Source: a virus. From it: a stretch of 31,434 nt of DNA. Under the pieces are notes generated by a model. It had not been told where the DNA came from and searched no databases. It saw nothing but the letters and a program-made list of their open reading frames with translations. Shown here in pieces: positions 1 to 5,853 of the stretch. The translations under genes were made by a program, and so were the position numbers. Location: positions 1 to 31,434 of the IMG/VR virus record IMGVR_UViG_3300048549_001496. One strand, 5' to 3'. Numbering within the stretch: the stretch's first letter is position 1; each line of letters begins with the position of its first letter.

Positions 1-105
1 GAAAGAGAGGAAGTTAAGGAAGCAATGAATAAGGTCTATCAATATGTGAAGCAGCATATGCATTACCTCGACTACGGAAAGGAGCCATTGCCAGATGAAG
101 ATTAA
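1..105 (+). CDS. C-terminal end of an unidentified rightward gene (partial)
   Basis: The frame is open from the first base and ends with TAA at 103-105, giving 34 residues of a charged C-terminus that ends PLPDED. The start lies outside the window, so no function can be given. The next gene begins inside its last codons (ATG at 95), a translational-coupling arrangement typical of phage operons. This makes it likely to be real coding sequence. Confidence 0.6.
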   Translation, partial: EREEVKEAMNKVYQYVKQHMHYLDYGKEPLPDED

Positions 106-271
106 AAACTACTTGGTGATAGTCGAGGAAGTAAACCGCTTGCAGTTCGAAGTCGAAGCCTCTTCGGAGGCTGCAGCTATCGACTTAGTCGAGGTTGGAG
201 AGGCTGGAGATCCTACCGATCAAAGGGCAATGGAGTTTAACTGTCTCTCTGTAAAAGAATACATTAAATAA
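95..271 (+). CDS. Small hypothetical protein, 58 aa
   Basis: ATG at 95 overlaps the previous gene by 11 bases; the frame runs to TAA at 269-271. The 58-residue product starts MKIKNYLVIVEEVNRLQFEV and ends SVKEYIK. The alternating hydrophobic/charged pattern followed by an Ala-rich helix (EASSEAAAIDLVEVGEAGD) suggests a small alpha/beta fold, of a kind common among unassigned phage proteins. I do not recognise a family. It is the last rightward gene before a hairpin at 278-306 and a change of strand, so the operon probably ends here. Confidence 0.6.
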   Translation: MKIKNYLVIVEEVNRLQFEVEASSEAAAIDLVEVGEAGDPTDQRAMEFNCLSVKEYIK

Positions 272-277
272 AAACCT

Positions 278-306
278 CGTAACTCGTTGACTATCAGCGA
301 GTTACG
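278..306 (+). terminator. 9-bp perfect hairpin after the rightward operon
   Basis: CGTAACTCG (278-286) pairs exactly with CGAGTTACG (298-306) around an 11-base loop, seven bases after the stop of the 58-residue gene. No T-tract follows; GC-rich sequence does. It may therefore be a rho-independent-like end without a U-run, a processing site or a protein-binding palindrome. The motif GTAACTC recurs at 329-335 in a weaker second hairpin. Confidence 0.4.
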
Positions 307-494
307 GCGGCGCGGCGGCAGCTGGCCCGTAACTCACTATCAATCAGTCACTTACAGCGTTTTTATCTGCGAGTATCTGACATAAAGAAAATCTGCGATT
401 GGGCGGGAGGGTTATTTATTGGGGTTTATTTAGATCTGGGTTATTTGGGGTCTATATCACGACCTGCCTTATTTGTATCTTACGCTATAGTTCT

Positions 495-515
495 ACTCCC
501 ACCTTCGGTGGGAGT
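495..515. repeat. Perfect 9-bp GC-rich hairpin
   Basis: ACTCCCACC (495-503) and GGTGGGAGT (507-515) form a perfect inverted repeat with a three-base TTC loop (or an 8-bp stem with loop CTTCG). No T-tract lies on either side, so it is not a standard terminator. It sits between the two copies of the repeated motifs of this non-coding region, so a structural or binding role is as likely as termination. Confidence 0.5.
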
Positions 516-683
516 CAAGGAAAAAATCGCGGCTAATCGCTTATTTAGAATGTTTCGGTTGACCTGTGTTTATTTGGGGCTTTTCTCTTGACCTGCGGCG
601 CGGCGGCTAATCGCCTATTTGTTTATTTGCGGCTTGTATCACGACCTAGCTTTTCTTTTATTTATTTGTTTTTATTGGCGGGG

Positions 684-809
684 CTAACCGTCAGACCAAT
701 AATCGTCGATCTCCTCATCACGATGACTGGTCCTACCACCGTTCTTAAGCGCACTATAAAGCAACAAAAAGAATAATACGATTGTCATAAAGATGTCAAA
801 TCCGTTCAT
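684..809 (-). CDS. Small membrane protein, 41 aa
   Basis: ATG at 807-809 and TAG at 684-686 give 41 residues. A short N-terminus (MNGFDIFM) leads into one strong membrane segment (TIVLFFLLLYSALK, residues 9-22), followed by a charged acidic tail ending DEEIDDYWSDG. The topology is that of a single-pass small phage membrane protein. It is the last gene of the leftward array, separated from its upstream neighbour by about 180 AT-rich bases, so it may have its own promoter. No family is recognised. The call rests on the composition change and clear transmembrane helix in a tiny frame. Confidence 0.5.
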   Translation of the reverse strand: MNGFDIFMTIVLFFLLLYSALKNGGRTSHRDEEIDDYWSDG

Positions 810-993
810 AAGTATTTTAAATGATTAAAAAATGTATTTAAATAATTAAAAAGGCGTAGGAGCTGGTAATTTTCTCAAATCTAAGTTTTCCTGATACCTA
901 CAATGATTTCTTTTATATTATCCCCTATGGTAATCTATATATAGTATGTATACAAACGTAGGGTGATAGGTAGTGTTATGTAATTACAAATGA
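810..993. other. AT-rich intergenic region
   Basis: No leftward ATG-initiated frame of useful length occurs here. The stretch holds runs such as TCTATATATAGTATGTATAC (about 932-951), which on the minus strand could supply a promoter for the 41-residue membrane protein. No clear -35/-10 pair or terminator stem can be defended. Confidence 0.35.
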
Positions 994-1176
994 TTACTTA
1001 AATAAATCGTAATGGGAGGGTGGATCGTTCTGATTGTTAGGTTTATTGTGAACTATACGTTGATTTATCTGTCGTAGTAGTTCCCTAGCTCGTGGTTCTC
1101 TGTCTTGTAAGAGGGTTTCGATCTCGGAAACGAGGTCTAATATATCAAACAATAAGTTTTGGCTATCTGAGTTCAT
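994..1176 (-). CDS. Hypothetical helical protein, 60 aa
   Basis: ATG at 1174-1176; 60 residues. The N-terminal two thirds (residues 8-44) is an amphipathic helix pattern rich in Leu, Ile, Glu and Arg (LVSEIETLLQDREPRARELL), followed by a polar tail. It follows the 80-residue gene with a 4-base gap in the same leftward run. No family is recognised. A small coiled-coil or regulatory phage protein is possible but unsupported. Confidence 0.55.
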   Translation of the reverse strand: MNSDSQNLLFDILDLVSEIETLLQDREPRARELLRQINQRIVHNKPNNQNDPPSHYDLFK

Positions 1177-1180
1177 AGGC

Positions 1181-1423
1181 TTAGTAATCGTAGTCTACTG
1201 ATCCTTCTCCATAACCAGTGTGGGTCTTTAACCTCTCAAAGGTAAAATAGTTAACGCCATGAGTACGCATTGAGATTGAGGCATCAGACAAGTGACTGTG
1301 ATATGTGCGTTCATGTGTGATGAGTTCTTGAGTTCCCTGCTTCAACTCTCCAATAATCTTATTGTAAGCTTCTTCTATGGAGTCAGCGTCCACTATCTTG
1401 TTAAAAGAAAATTTAATCTTCAT
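1181..1423 (-). CDS. Hypothetical protein, 80 aa
   Basis: ATG at 1421-1423 lies inside the end of the upstream gene (11-base overlap), which supports coupled translation. The product begins MKIKFSFNKIVDADSIEEAYNKIIGEL, a beta strand followed by a helix of the kind in small phage proteins carrying a 'VDADSxEEA' turn (DpnD/PcfM-like folds share this pattern). The rest is polar, with a Tyr-rich tail (DYDY). The function is unknown and the fold comment is inference from pattern only. Confidence 0.65.
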   Translation of the reverse strand: MKIKFSFNKIVDADSIEEAYNKIIGELKQGTQELITHERTYHSHLSDASISMRTHGVNYFTFERLKTHTGYGEGSVDYDY

Positions 1424-1718
1424 TGATTAGAATCTTAATGGCTCCCCGAAATCCCTTGAGAGTAACAACATCTCCTGCTTGGGTGTGATGCTTTAACTTA
1501 GTAATAGATATTCTTTTATCTCCCCTAGTCTTAGCCTTATAGAATGTAACTTTTGCTTCGGTTCCATCAGGATACTTGCCCGAAACCAAATGCTTTTGTC
1601 CACATTCTGCCTCTGAATAATCAAAAGAGAACTTCTTGGCTAACTCACAAACTGATTTATTTGCGTCGATAATACTCTTATTGAGCATTGTTTCTGTTAT
1701 GTTTATCTGTGCTTTCAT
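1413..1718 (-). CDS. Hypothetical protein, 101 aa
   Basis: ATG at 1716-1718; 101 residues with an N-terminal helical half and a basic, strand-rich C-terminal half (residues 55-101, TEAKVTFYKAKTRGDKRISI...TLKGFRGAIKIL). The C-terminal pattern of strands and Lys/Arg would suit nucleic-acid binding. It faintly recalls the pseudobarrel domains of EcoRII-N/B3 type, but I cannot confirm this by eye. The gene overlaps its downstream neighbour by 11 bases and sits 6 bases after the upstream one, inside the leftward run that includes the RuvB-like ATPase. Confidence 0.65.
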   Translation of the reverse strand: MKAQINITETMLNKSIIDANKSVCELAKKFSFDYSEAECGQKHLVSGKYPDGTEAKVTFYKAKTRGDKRISITKLKHHTQAGDVVTLKGFRGAIKILINED

Positions 1719-1724
1719 AATATA

Positions 1725-1982
1725 CTAATTAATTTCGTGTTGGTATGTAATCCCTTTGATCTCTAGGCCATCCAACTCTTGGCCAATCAAATCTTTATCT
1801 TCTGTTAACTCCCCCATCTCAAAGTATCTAGCTATGGTGGAATCTAATGTAGCTAGATCGAAGTCATTGGGATCTTCTGGGTTGAAGTGTTTAATGTCTT
1901 CAGAGAACTTATCATCCCCAAGCCAGCAGACAGTCTTAGTCTGATCTACTTCATCTCTTACTATCAATATCTTACTCTTCAT
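1725..1982 (-). CDS. Hypothetical acidic protein, 85 aa
   Basis: ATG at 1980-1982 overlaps the stop of the upstream metallopeptidase gene in an ATGA arrangement. The 85-residue product is acidic, with a strand-like start (MKSKILIVRDEV) and an Asp/Glu-rich middle. No motif or membrane segment is visible and no family is recognised. Its overlap with neighbours on both sides of the operon supports it as coding. Confidence 0.65.
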   Translation of the reverse strand: MKSKILIVRDEVDQTKTVCWLGDDKFSEDIKHFNPEDPNDFDLATLDSTIARYFEMGELTEDKDLIGQELDGLEIKGITYQHEIN

Positions 1983-2299
1983 TGTGTTTGAATAAACTTT
2001 TTATATTCTTTCTTTACTATAGGCATAACCATATGCTCGACAAGTCTTACCAGTGCCTCCTCTGTATTGTCATCATCGAGGATGTGGGATACTCCGCTGA
2101 TGCTAAGGGCTGCGTGGTGAACTTCATGAATCAAAGTATCCAACTGCTCCTCCTCTGTCAACCCCTTCCTGATGTAAATAATCTTCTCATCGAAGTGCAT
2201 CGCACCATAGTCTTCAGTATCTTTTAAAATGATTTTAAACTCCATGCCCCCAACCAAGATCTTGGGAGGGAGCTTATATATTCTTTTCCTTTTTGCCAT
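1979..2299 (-). CDS. HExxH zinc metallopeptidase-like protein
   Basis: The 106-residue product has a classic zincin signature, LIHEVHHAAL, at residues 56-65 (HEVHH 58-62). About 18 residues later a helix with Glu (TEEALVRLVEHM) could supply the third zinc ligand. A short N-terminal beta region precedes the active-site helix. The length and layout match small phage metallopeptidase-like proteins related to the SprT/ImmA types. Whether it cleaves protein or only binds metal is not shown. The ATG at 2297-2299 overlaps the stop of the RuvB-like gene by one base and its own stop overlaps the next ATG, so it belongs to the same transcript. A role in removing a host regulator or processing a phage protein is inference. 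Confidence 0.8.
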   Translation of the reverse strand: MAKRKRIYKLPPKILVGGMEFKIILKDTEDYGAMHFDEKIIYIRKGLTEEEQLDTLIHEVHHAALSISGVSHILDDDNTEEALVRLVEHMVMPIVKKEYKKFIQTQ

Positions 2300-3216
2300 T
2301 AACCTATTCTTTCTAATGCTTTTACACCTTTGCCAGTGATCTCTCTCTTACCATCGATCTTCATGAATCCATTCTTGAGTAGGTGGATCTCTGCCTCTTT
2401 CTGCAAAGCAGTCCTTGACATCCCAGTAACAGCGCAGAGCATTTGTAAGGTGCAAGCTCCTCGATCTTTAAGGATTCTCATAACCTGGAGTTCGGTAGCA
2501 TTGATACCAAATGGCATGATACCCAGTAGACCACATAACTTACTCCAATCCTTTTTATTGAATGAAGCTTTATTGTGGACTTCCGCATATGCCTTGATCT
2601 CCAAAGCTCTTTTAACTGCAGATCGAGCATTGCCCCTCACAGTCTGAGAAACCTTATTGATTAAACCTTTTTCGAATGATAACCAATCAAGTTTCTTTTG
2701 GATGATAGCACCAAGCTCGACACCATCATACGGTTCGAAGTCTAGCTGGGTGAGACGATCCTTAAAAGGAGGAAACAATTTATCCAGTTCAGTAGTGGCA
2801 AATAAGAATGTCTGCTTAGAGAAATCAAACAAAAAGCTAGATTCCCCAAATTCAAACCTCTTAGTCTTAGCATCCTCGACATTGAAGATGGTAAGAAAAG
2901 CATTTTCTAAATCTTTAGGTAGGGCATGGGCCTCATCTAAAAGAACTGTTATCTCTCTGTCTAGGATAGCAGGGATAAAAACCTGATCGAAGAACTGCTC
3001 AGCATTCCTGATCGTGGAACAATTAATCTCTATACATGGCTTACCCAGAGACTTCGCAAATGATTTCGCAAATTCTGTCTTACCAAGCCCCTTCGCACCA
3101 TTGAACAAAAGAAAAGGGAGAGTTCCTGTAGCTTTCTGGGCCTGAGTATAAAACTCTAAACGAGTTTTTATTGTCTCCTGACCGATTAAACCTTCGAACA
3201 TTTCACTTTTAGTCAT
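2299..3216 (-). CDS. RuvB-like AAA+ ATPase (Holliday-junction branch-migration helicase family)
   Basis: Starting at the ATG at 3214-3216 the product has 305 residues. It shows Walker A GAKGLGKT (40-47), Walker B TVLLDEAH (90-97), sensor-1 FLFATTELDK (137-146), an arginine-finger-like FKDR (151-154), sensor-2 GNARSAVKRA and a C-terminal winged-helix domain. That winged helix (NATELQVMRIL ... ITGKGVKALERI) follows the RuvB layout. RuvB drives branch migration of Holliday junctions; a lone phage copy would need a host or phage RuvA-like partner, and none is visible. A longer in-frame extension to 3315 would overlap the upstream gene and has no family support, so I reject it. The endonuclease VII gene nearby fits a recombination role. 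A clamp-loader-like role is less likely given the winged helix. Confidence 0.82.
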   Translation of the reverse strand: MTKSEMFEGLIGQETIKTRLEFYTQAQKATGTLPFLLFNGAKGLGKTEFAKSFAKSLGKPCIEINCSTIRNAEQFFDQVFIPAILDREITVLLDEAHALPKDLENAFLTIFNVEDAKTKRFEFGESSFLFDFSKQTFLFATTELDKLFPPFKDRLTQLDFEPYDGVELGAIIQKKLDWLSFEKGLINKVSQTVRGNARSAVKRALEIKAYAEVHNKASFNKKDWSKLCGLLGIMPFGINATELQVMRILKDRGACTLQMLCAVTGMSRTALQKEAEIHLLKNGFMKIDGKREITGKGVKALERIG

Positions 3217-3220
3217 AAGA

Positions 3221-3457
3221 TCAGTCGTTGAAGGTGTTAATAGAGAACTGAATCTTCTCTTCAGGCTCCTTGGGAGGCTTAGCTGCCTCATCGATGGGGT
3301 ATTCAAACATATCAAGCTCCTCTAATTGGTCGAGATGCTTCTTAGATACCATGATATTGGCATTTTTGCCTAACTGACTAACCAAATGCTTTAGATTCAT
3401 CTTTACAAATGATGATGAGCCTTTGGGCCGTCCTCTTCTCTTGGGTGTTTCGTTCAT
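3221..3457 (-). CDS. Small AT-hook-like protein, 78 aa
   Basis: I choose the ATG at 3455-3457; an upstream TTG (3493) would add 12 residues with no support. The product starts MNETPKRRGRPKGSSSFVKM. The RRGRPKG core is an AT-hook-like minor-groove binding motif and also a frequent N-terminal motif in phage proteins. A Lys-rich helix and an acidic, Pro-rich tail follow. It ends 4 bases before the RuvB-like ATPase start, so the two are probably co-translated; a DNA-binding accessory role for the ATPase is inference. Confidence 0.65.
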   Translation of the reverse strand: MNETPKRRGRPKGSSSFVKMNLKHLVSQLGKNANIMVSKKHLDQLEELDMFEYPIDEAAKPPKEPEEKIQFSINTFND

Positions 3458-3525
3458 ACGCAAGCATTCTATAGGATATCGAACCCCATGCAAGCCTTTT
3501 TTATGTTTTTTTTGAATTTAAATTA

Positions 3526-3684
3526 TTACCAATGCCTGATCGTATTCGCTATTATAAAACCGCAGGTTGTAATATGCAGCAGCCACCAGAATGTTCTGAT
3601 GATAGCCGCAAAATCTGATTCATGTTTTTCTGTAGATATCTTTTCGCCCATCGTTTTGCACCACAATCTCCAAATTCTTTTCAT
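3526..3684 (-). CDS. Small membrane protein, 52 aa
   Basis: ATG at 3682-3684 and TAA at 3526-3528 give 52 residues. The product begins MKRIWRLWCKTMGEK. A second half forms one hydrophobic segment (FWWLLHITTCGFIIANTI, residues 32-49) and it ends RHW. This N-terminal WRLW..K..G.K pattern followed by a single membrane helix and a terminal R-x-W is one I have seen repeatedly as small uncharacterised proteins in marine T4-like and other phages. The function is unknown. It fills most of what would otherwise be a 330-base gap. Confidence 0.68.
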   Translation of the reverse strand: MKRIWRLWCKTMGEKISTEKHESDFAAIIRTFWWLLHITTCGFIIANTIRHW

Positions 3685-3793
3685 GTTTTTACTAATTATA
3701 AAGAAAAAATAAACTTTTTATTAAATTAAAAATCTTTTTAAAACTTTTTTATTATTTTTTTTTAATTTAAAATATTGCAGATGCCTTATTTGG
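3685..3793. other. Extremely AT-rich spacer
   Basis: The 109 bases between the 52-residue membrane gene and the stop of endonuclease VII are almost only A and T from about 3690 to 3775, with several T and A runs on both strands. On the minus strand this lies just upstream of the membrane gene and may hold its promoter, but no unique -35/-10 pair can be picked. Easily melted DNA of this kind can also serve as an unwinding element. Confidence 0.4.
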
Positions 3794-4210
3794 CTAAATA
3801 TCACTCGATCTGGGGGTTTTTAGGTATTTCAAAGCCTTCTCTACTCCAGCTATATCATCACCAAGTAACCCTATAGCTAAATTACAATGGTCACACACCC
3901 AACCTCTGAAAGAATTATCATTATGATCGTGATCCAACGTCCACTTCTTGGGTTTTTCGCCACAACACTCACAGAATTCTGGTTTTTGAGGTGCGGTTTT
4001 GTAAAGATCTCTCCTTATCTTCGATTGTTTCTTCATACAATCTCTACACCTAGTATCTAAGTTGTCTTTGTGTCCAATATGTTTATTGAAACAAGAGAGA
4101 CCTTTTGAAATTCCACAATAAACACATGTTTTATGTGTTTTTTCCTGCTTAACAGAATTAAAATCAACAAATAATTCCGATTGGCATAGATTTTCCCAGT
4201 CTTCTTCCAT
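3794..4210 (-). CDS. Recombination endonuclease VII (Holliday-junction resolvase, T4 gp49-like)
   Basis: The 138-residue product carries an N-terminal CxxC pair (C29/C32 and C55/C58). It then has the endonuclease VII core: FCECCGEKP (79-87), the catalytic LDHDHND (92-98) and WVCDHCNLAIGLLGDD (104-119), with cysteines C83 or C80 and C106/C109 as zinc ligands. The His-Me finger enzyme resolves branched DNA such as Holliday junctions before packaging. It lies immediately downstream of the CAU tRNA and upstream of the RuvB-like gene on the same strand. The family usually has about 100-160 residues. The N-terminal extension with an extra zinc-binding knuckle is seen in several phage versions. Confidence 0.9.
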   Translation of the reverse strand: MEEDWENLCQSELFVDFNSVKQEKTHKTCVYCGISKGLSCFNKHIGHKDNLDTRCRDCMKKQSKIRRDLYKTAPQKPEFCECCGEKPKKWTLDHDHNDNSFRGWVCDHCNLAIGLLGDDIAGVEKALKYLKTPRSSDI

Positions 4211-4226
4211 AATATTTATTAATTAG

Positions 4227-4299
4227 TGCGCCTGACTGGAATCGAACCAGTGACCAAGGGTTTATGAGACCCCTGCTCTAACCGCTGAGCTACAAGCGC
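4227..4299 (-). tRNA. tRNA with CAU anticodon (tRNA-Ile2-like or elongator Met)
   Basis: On the minus strand a full cloverleaf can be drawn. The 7-bp acceptor GCGCTTG pairs with CAGGCGC with discriminator A; there is TA at 8-9, a D arm GCTC/GAGC, an anticodon stem GGGGT/ACCCT with loop CTCATAA, a short variable loop and a T arm ACTGG/CCAGT with loop TTCGATT. The anticodon CAT is at 4264-4266. No CCA is encoded. It lacks the three GC pairs of initiator tRNA. The short D loop (AGCGGTTA) and CTTGGTC after the anticodon stem resemble bacterial tRNA-Ile2, whose C34 is modified to lysidine by TilS; elongator methionine remains possible. Confidence 0.9.
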
Positions 4300-4310
4300 A
4301 TTTAAAATCA

Positions 4311-4523
4311 TCATTTATATTTCTCAGTCCAAGGAGGCTCTTCGTTGTCTGCTTCAACCCTAATAGACTCTTCATATTGCTTGTCTATCATTTGGTTCTG
4401 GACTTGCCTCTCTCTCCAAGATGGAGGATCAAGGACTTTGGGGTCGATCTTACTATCCCGCTCAACAAACCATTGAGCAGGGTGGAACATCCTAAAATTA
4501 AGTATACTTTTAAGTATCTTCAT
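4311..4523 (-). CDS. Hypothetical protein, 70 aa
   Basis: The ATG at 4521-4523 (product MKILKSILNFRMFHPAQWF...) is preferred over a TTG three codons upstream. It overlaps the end of the previous gene by 14 bases. The product has a short hydrophobic start, then a Trp/Pro-rich charged middle (DPPSWRERQVQNQMIDKQYE) and an acidic tail ending EEPPWTEKYK. No family is recognised. It ends just before the tRNA gene. Confidence 0.6.
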   Translation of the reverse strand: MKILKSILNFRMFHPAQWFVERDSKIDPKVLDPPSWRERQVQNQMIDKQYEESIRVEADNEEPPWTEKYK

Positions 4524-4716
4524 CTGTATCAATGACTGCGTTAATGCTTACTTGAGAGTAACCCATAGACTTTAACATAGGGACAACCATAGTGTCCATG
4601 AAGTCTGGAAGGGTCATGTCATCCATTGGATGCTCAAGACTTAAAGTGCTTTGCATGAATTTCGGGTCTTTCTTAGAAGACCAGTTATCTGTCGTTGGTT
4701 CGTATGTCAATCTCAT
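4510..4716 (-). CDS. Hypothetical protein, 68 aa
   Basis: I choose the ATG at 4714-4716 (MRLTYEPTTDNWSSKK...), because the longer frame to 4824 lies inside the upstream gene and has a low-complexity N-terminus. The C-terminal half (MTLPDFMDTMVVPMLKSMGYSQ) reads as a helix that recurs in small phage proteins of unknown role, with an acidic tail. The leader is AT-rich without a Shine-Dalgarno site, as for most genes here. Confidence 0.6.
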   Translation of the reverse strand: MRLTYEPTTDNWSSKKDPKFMQSTLSLEHPMDDMTLPDFMDTMVVPMLKSMGYSQVSINAVIDTDEDT

Positions 4717-4738
4717 TTTATTAATTAGGTTTTTTGTT

Positions 4739-4966
4739 TTATTTGGTTTTAGAGAGAAAGCATGGGGTTGTATCACCCATCCATGCTCCAATTTGATTAA
4801 AATAAAAGAATTCAAACGCTTCATCTTCGGTCATGCCATCAGACTGTAAGCGATTAATTACTTTTTGTTTGTCATAGCAATAAATAGTGGGCTGGCCAAA
4901 TCTCTCAACCGTCCCGACGATGCAATCGTCATACCCATCCATAGTTAGCATTTCTGATTCTTCCAT
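4739..4966 (-). CDS. Conserved phage hypothetical protein, 75 aa
   Basis: The product carries two blocks typical of a small conserved phage family: MDGYDDCIVGTVERFG (residues 9-24) with YCYDKQKVI after it, and DGMTEDEAFEFFYFNQIGAW (43-62) ending with a GDTTPCF motif. The family is widespread in tailed phages and has no assigned function as far as I know. It lies in the leftward array between the 49-residue gene and the 68-residue gene. Confidence 0.75.
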   Translation of the reverse strand: MEESEMLTMDGYDDCIVGTVERFGQPTIYCYDKQKVINRLQSDGMTEDEAFEFFYFNQIGAWMGDTTPCFLSKTK

Positions 4967-4969
4967 ATC

Positions 4970-5119
4970 TTAGAATGGTTTTTTTTCTTTAATGTATTTA
5001 GTTAAACTTTTGTTTCCTTTACTGTCATATTCGAACCACCACTCTTCAGTGTAACCAGAAAACCTGATGATTCTATATATGACACGACCTAAATGATCTA
5101 AGCGTAGATTCTCAAACAT
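4970..5119 (-). CDS. Small hypothetical protein, 49 aa
   Basis: ATG at 5117-5119 to TAA at 4970-4972. The product begins MFENLRLDHLGRVIYRI and contains TEEWWFEYDSKGNKSL. The YDSKGN turn with aromatic strands before it resembles small RHS/YD-like repeat peptides common in phage hypothetical proteins. The frame fits exactly between the MORN-like gene (stop at 5122) and the next gene (ATG 4966), leaving 2-3 bases on each side. That close packing is the main support. Confidence 0.65.
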   Translation of the reverse strand: MFENLRLDHLGRVIYRIIRFSGYTEEWWFEYDSKGNKSLTKYIKEKKPF

Positions 5120-5121
5120 AA

Positions 5122-5559
5122 TTATTCTAGTATCATTTCTCCAGAAAAGATTTTACGACTTATCTCCTCACTATCCCCTTCAATCCTTTTCCCATTAGAG
5201 TAGTAAGCGCTAAACTTACGATACTTTTTGCCATTACTCCAAATAAGAGACATCTGCTTCTGACCATTATAATACCAAGAATCAAAAGGACCGTGAAGTT
5301 TGCCGTTCAAAACTCCAGCTTTAGCAAGCATATTACCATTCCCATGCCATCTGACAGAAGTTCCAGTAAATAACTTATCTGCGCCCATGTCAGATGATGT
5401 ATAAAATGTATTTGTATAAGTGTCAACAAATAATTCTTCTGCATTCACTCTTGGACCATCTGGATAATCTGCTCCTCTATTTAGATACGTCTCTACTCCA
5501 AATTTTAGGAGAAGACTTATTACGAAAAGGGCTATTGATATTTTTATTAATTGATTCAT
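5122..5559 (-). CDS. Membrane-anchored MORN-like repeat protein
   Basis: The 145-residue product has an N-terminal membrane segment (ISIALFVISLLLKFGVETYL, residues 7-26; inner-membrane anchor or uncleaved signal). It is followed by repeats of the MORN-2 type: WHGNGNMLAKAGVLNGKLHG, PFDSWYYNGQKQMSLIWSNG and KYRKFSAYYSNGKRIEGD. Such NG-x-(L/K) repeats build beta-hairpin solenoids in periplasmic and surface proteins of bacteria. The ATG overlaps the stop of the previous gene (ATGA). The ligand is unknown. The soluble part would face the periplasm if the N-terminus is cytoplasmic, which is inference. Confidence 0.7.
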   Translation of the reverse strand: MNQLIKISIALFVISLLLKFGVETYLNRGADYPDGPRVNAEELFVDTYTNTFYTSSDMGADKLFTGTSVRWHGNGNMLAKAGVLNGKLHGPFDSWYYNGQKQMSLIWSNGKKYRKFSAYYSNGKRIEGDSEEISRKIFSGEMILE

Positions 5560-5849
5560 GATTTTTTGCGGCTTTCTGCTCTCTTCGCTAGGATCTCTTC
5601 TCTGTTGTTTTGATAGTATTTTTTATTGTAGTCGCTAACTCTGTTTTTAAACTCCCAATATTCATCTGGCGCTTCATGTTTGTTTAGTTCCATCTTACGT
5701 AAGTAACTATATTTGGTTTCTTCGTAATATTTGTTTTGATATTCTTTTTTCTGCTCCTTGTTCTTCTGGTAATACTCTTGAGCCTTCTCTTTATTCTTGA
5801 GGTAACGCTCTCTACGCTTCTCTGGGTTGTATACAATCTTTTTAATCAT
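5556..5849 (-). CDS. Charged coiled-coil protein with YxKNKE repeats, 97 aa
   Basis: I use the ATG at 5847-5849; a longer frame to 5963 lies inside the upstream gene. The product (MIKKIVYNPEKRRERYLKNKE...) is Lys/Glu/Tyr-rich with recurring 'YYxKNKEqkkEYqnKYYEE'-type units at about residues 16-45 and again near 74-85. This pattern of helical aromatic-charged repeats is common in short phage proteins, some of which precede HNH or endonuclease VII domains. Here no nuclease domain follows. The function is unknown. Confidence 0.65.
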   Translation of the reverse strand: MIKKIVYNPEKRRERYLKNKEKAQEYYQKNKEQKKEYQNKYYEETKYSYLRKMELNKHEAPDEYWEFKNRVSDYNKKYYQNNREEILAKRAESRKKS

Positions 5850-5853
5850 GTTT

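Larger units (their letters stand above)
272..683. repeat. Non-coding repeat- and hairpin-rich region
   Basis: About 410 bases without a convincing gene, lying at the convergence of the rightward genes (ending 271) and the long leftward array (ending 684). It contains an inverted repeat at 278-306, a second, imperfect one around 329-354, a perfect 9-bp stem at 495-515, a 13-base GC-only word repeated exactly at 307-319 and 595-607, TATCACGACCT at 455-465 and 637-647, CGGCTAATCGC at 530-540 and 604-614, and about ten TTATTT words between 412 and 667. GC-rich islands in an otherwise AT-rich genome stand out. It could be a replication origin, a terminator region or acquired sequence; the sequence does not decide between these. 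Confidence 0.6.

Noticed and set aside
588-776. Rightward frame of 62 codons in the repeat-rich region
   Set aside because: It starts at TTG, has no ribosome site, overlaps the better-supported leftward 41-residue membrane gene and consists of the repeated GC-rich words.
2330-2986. Rightward frames of 105 and 109 codons opposite the RuvB-like gene
   Set aside because: They are antisense shadows of a gene with complete AAA+ motifs.
3217-3315. N-terminal extension of the RuvB-like protein by 33 residues
   Set aside because: It would overlap the AT-hook gene by 95 bases and precedes the conserved N-terminus; the ATG at 3216 fits the family.
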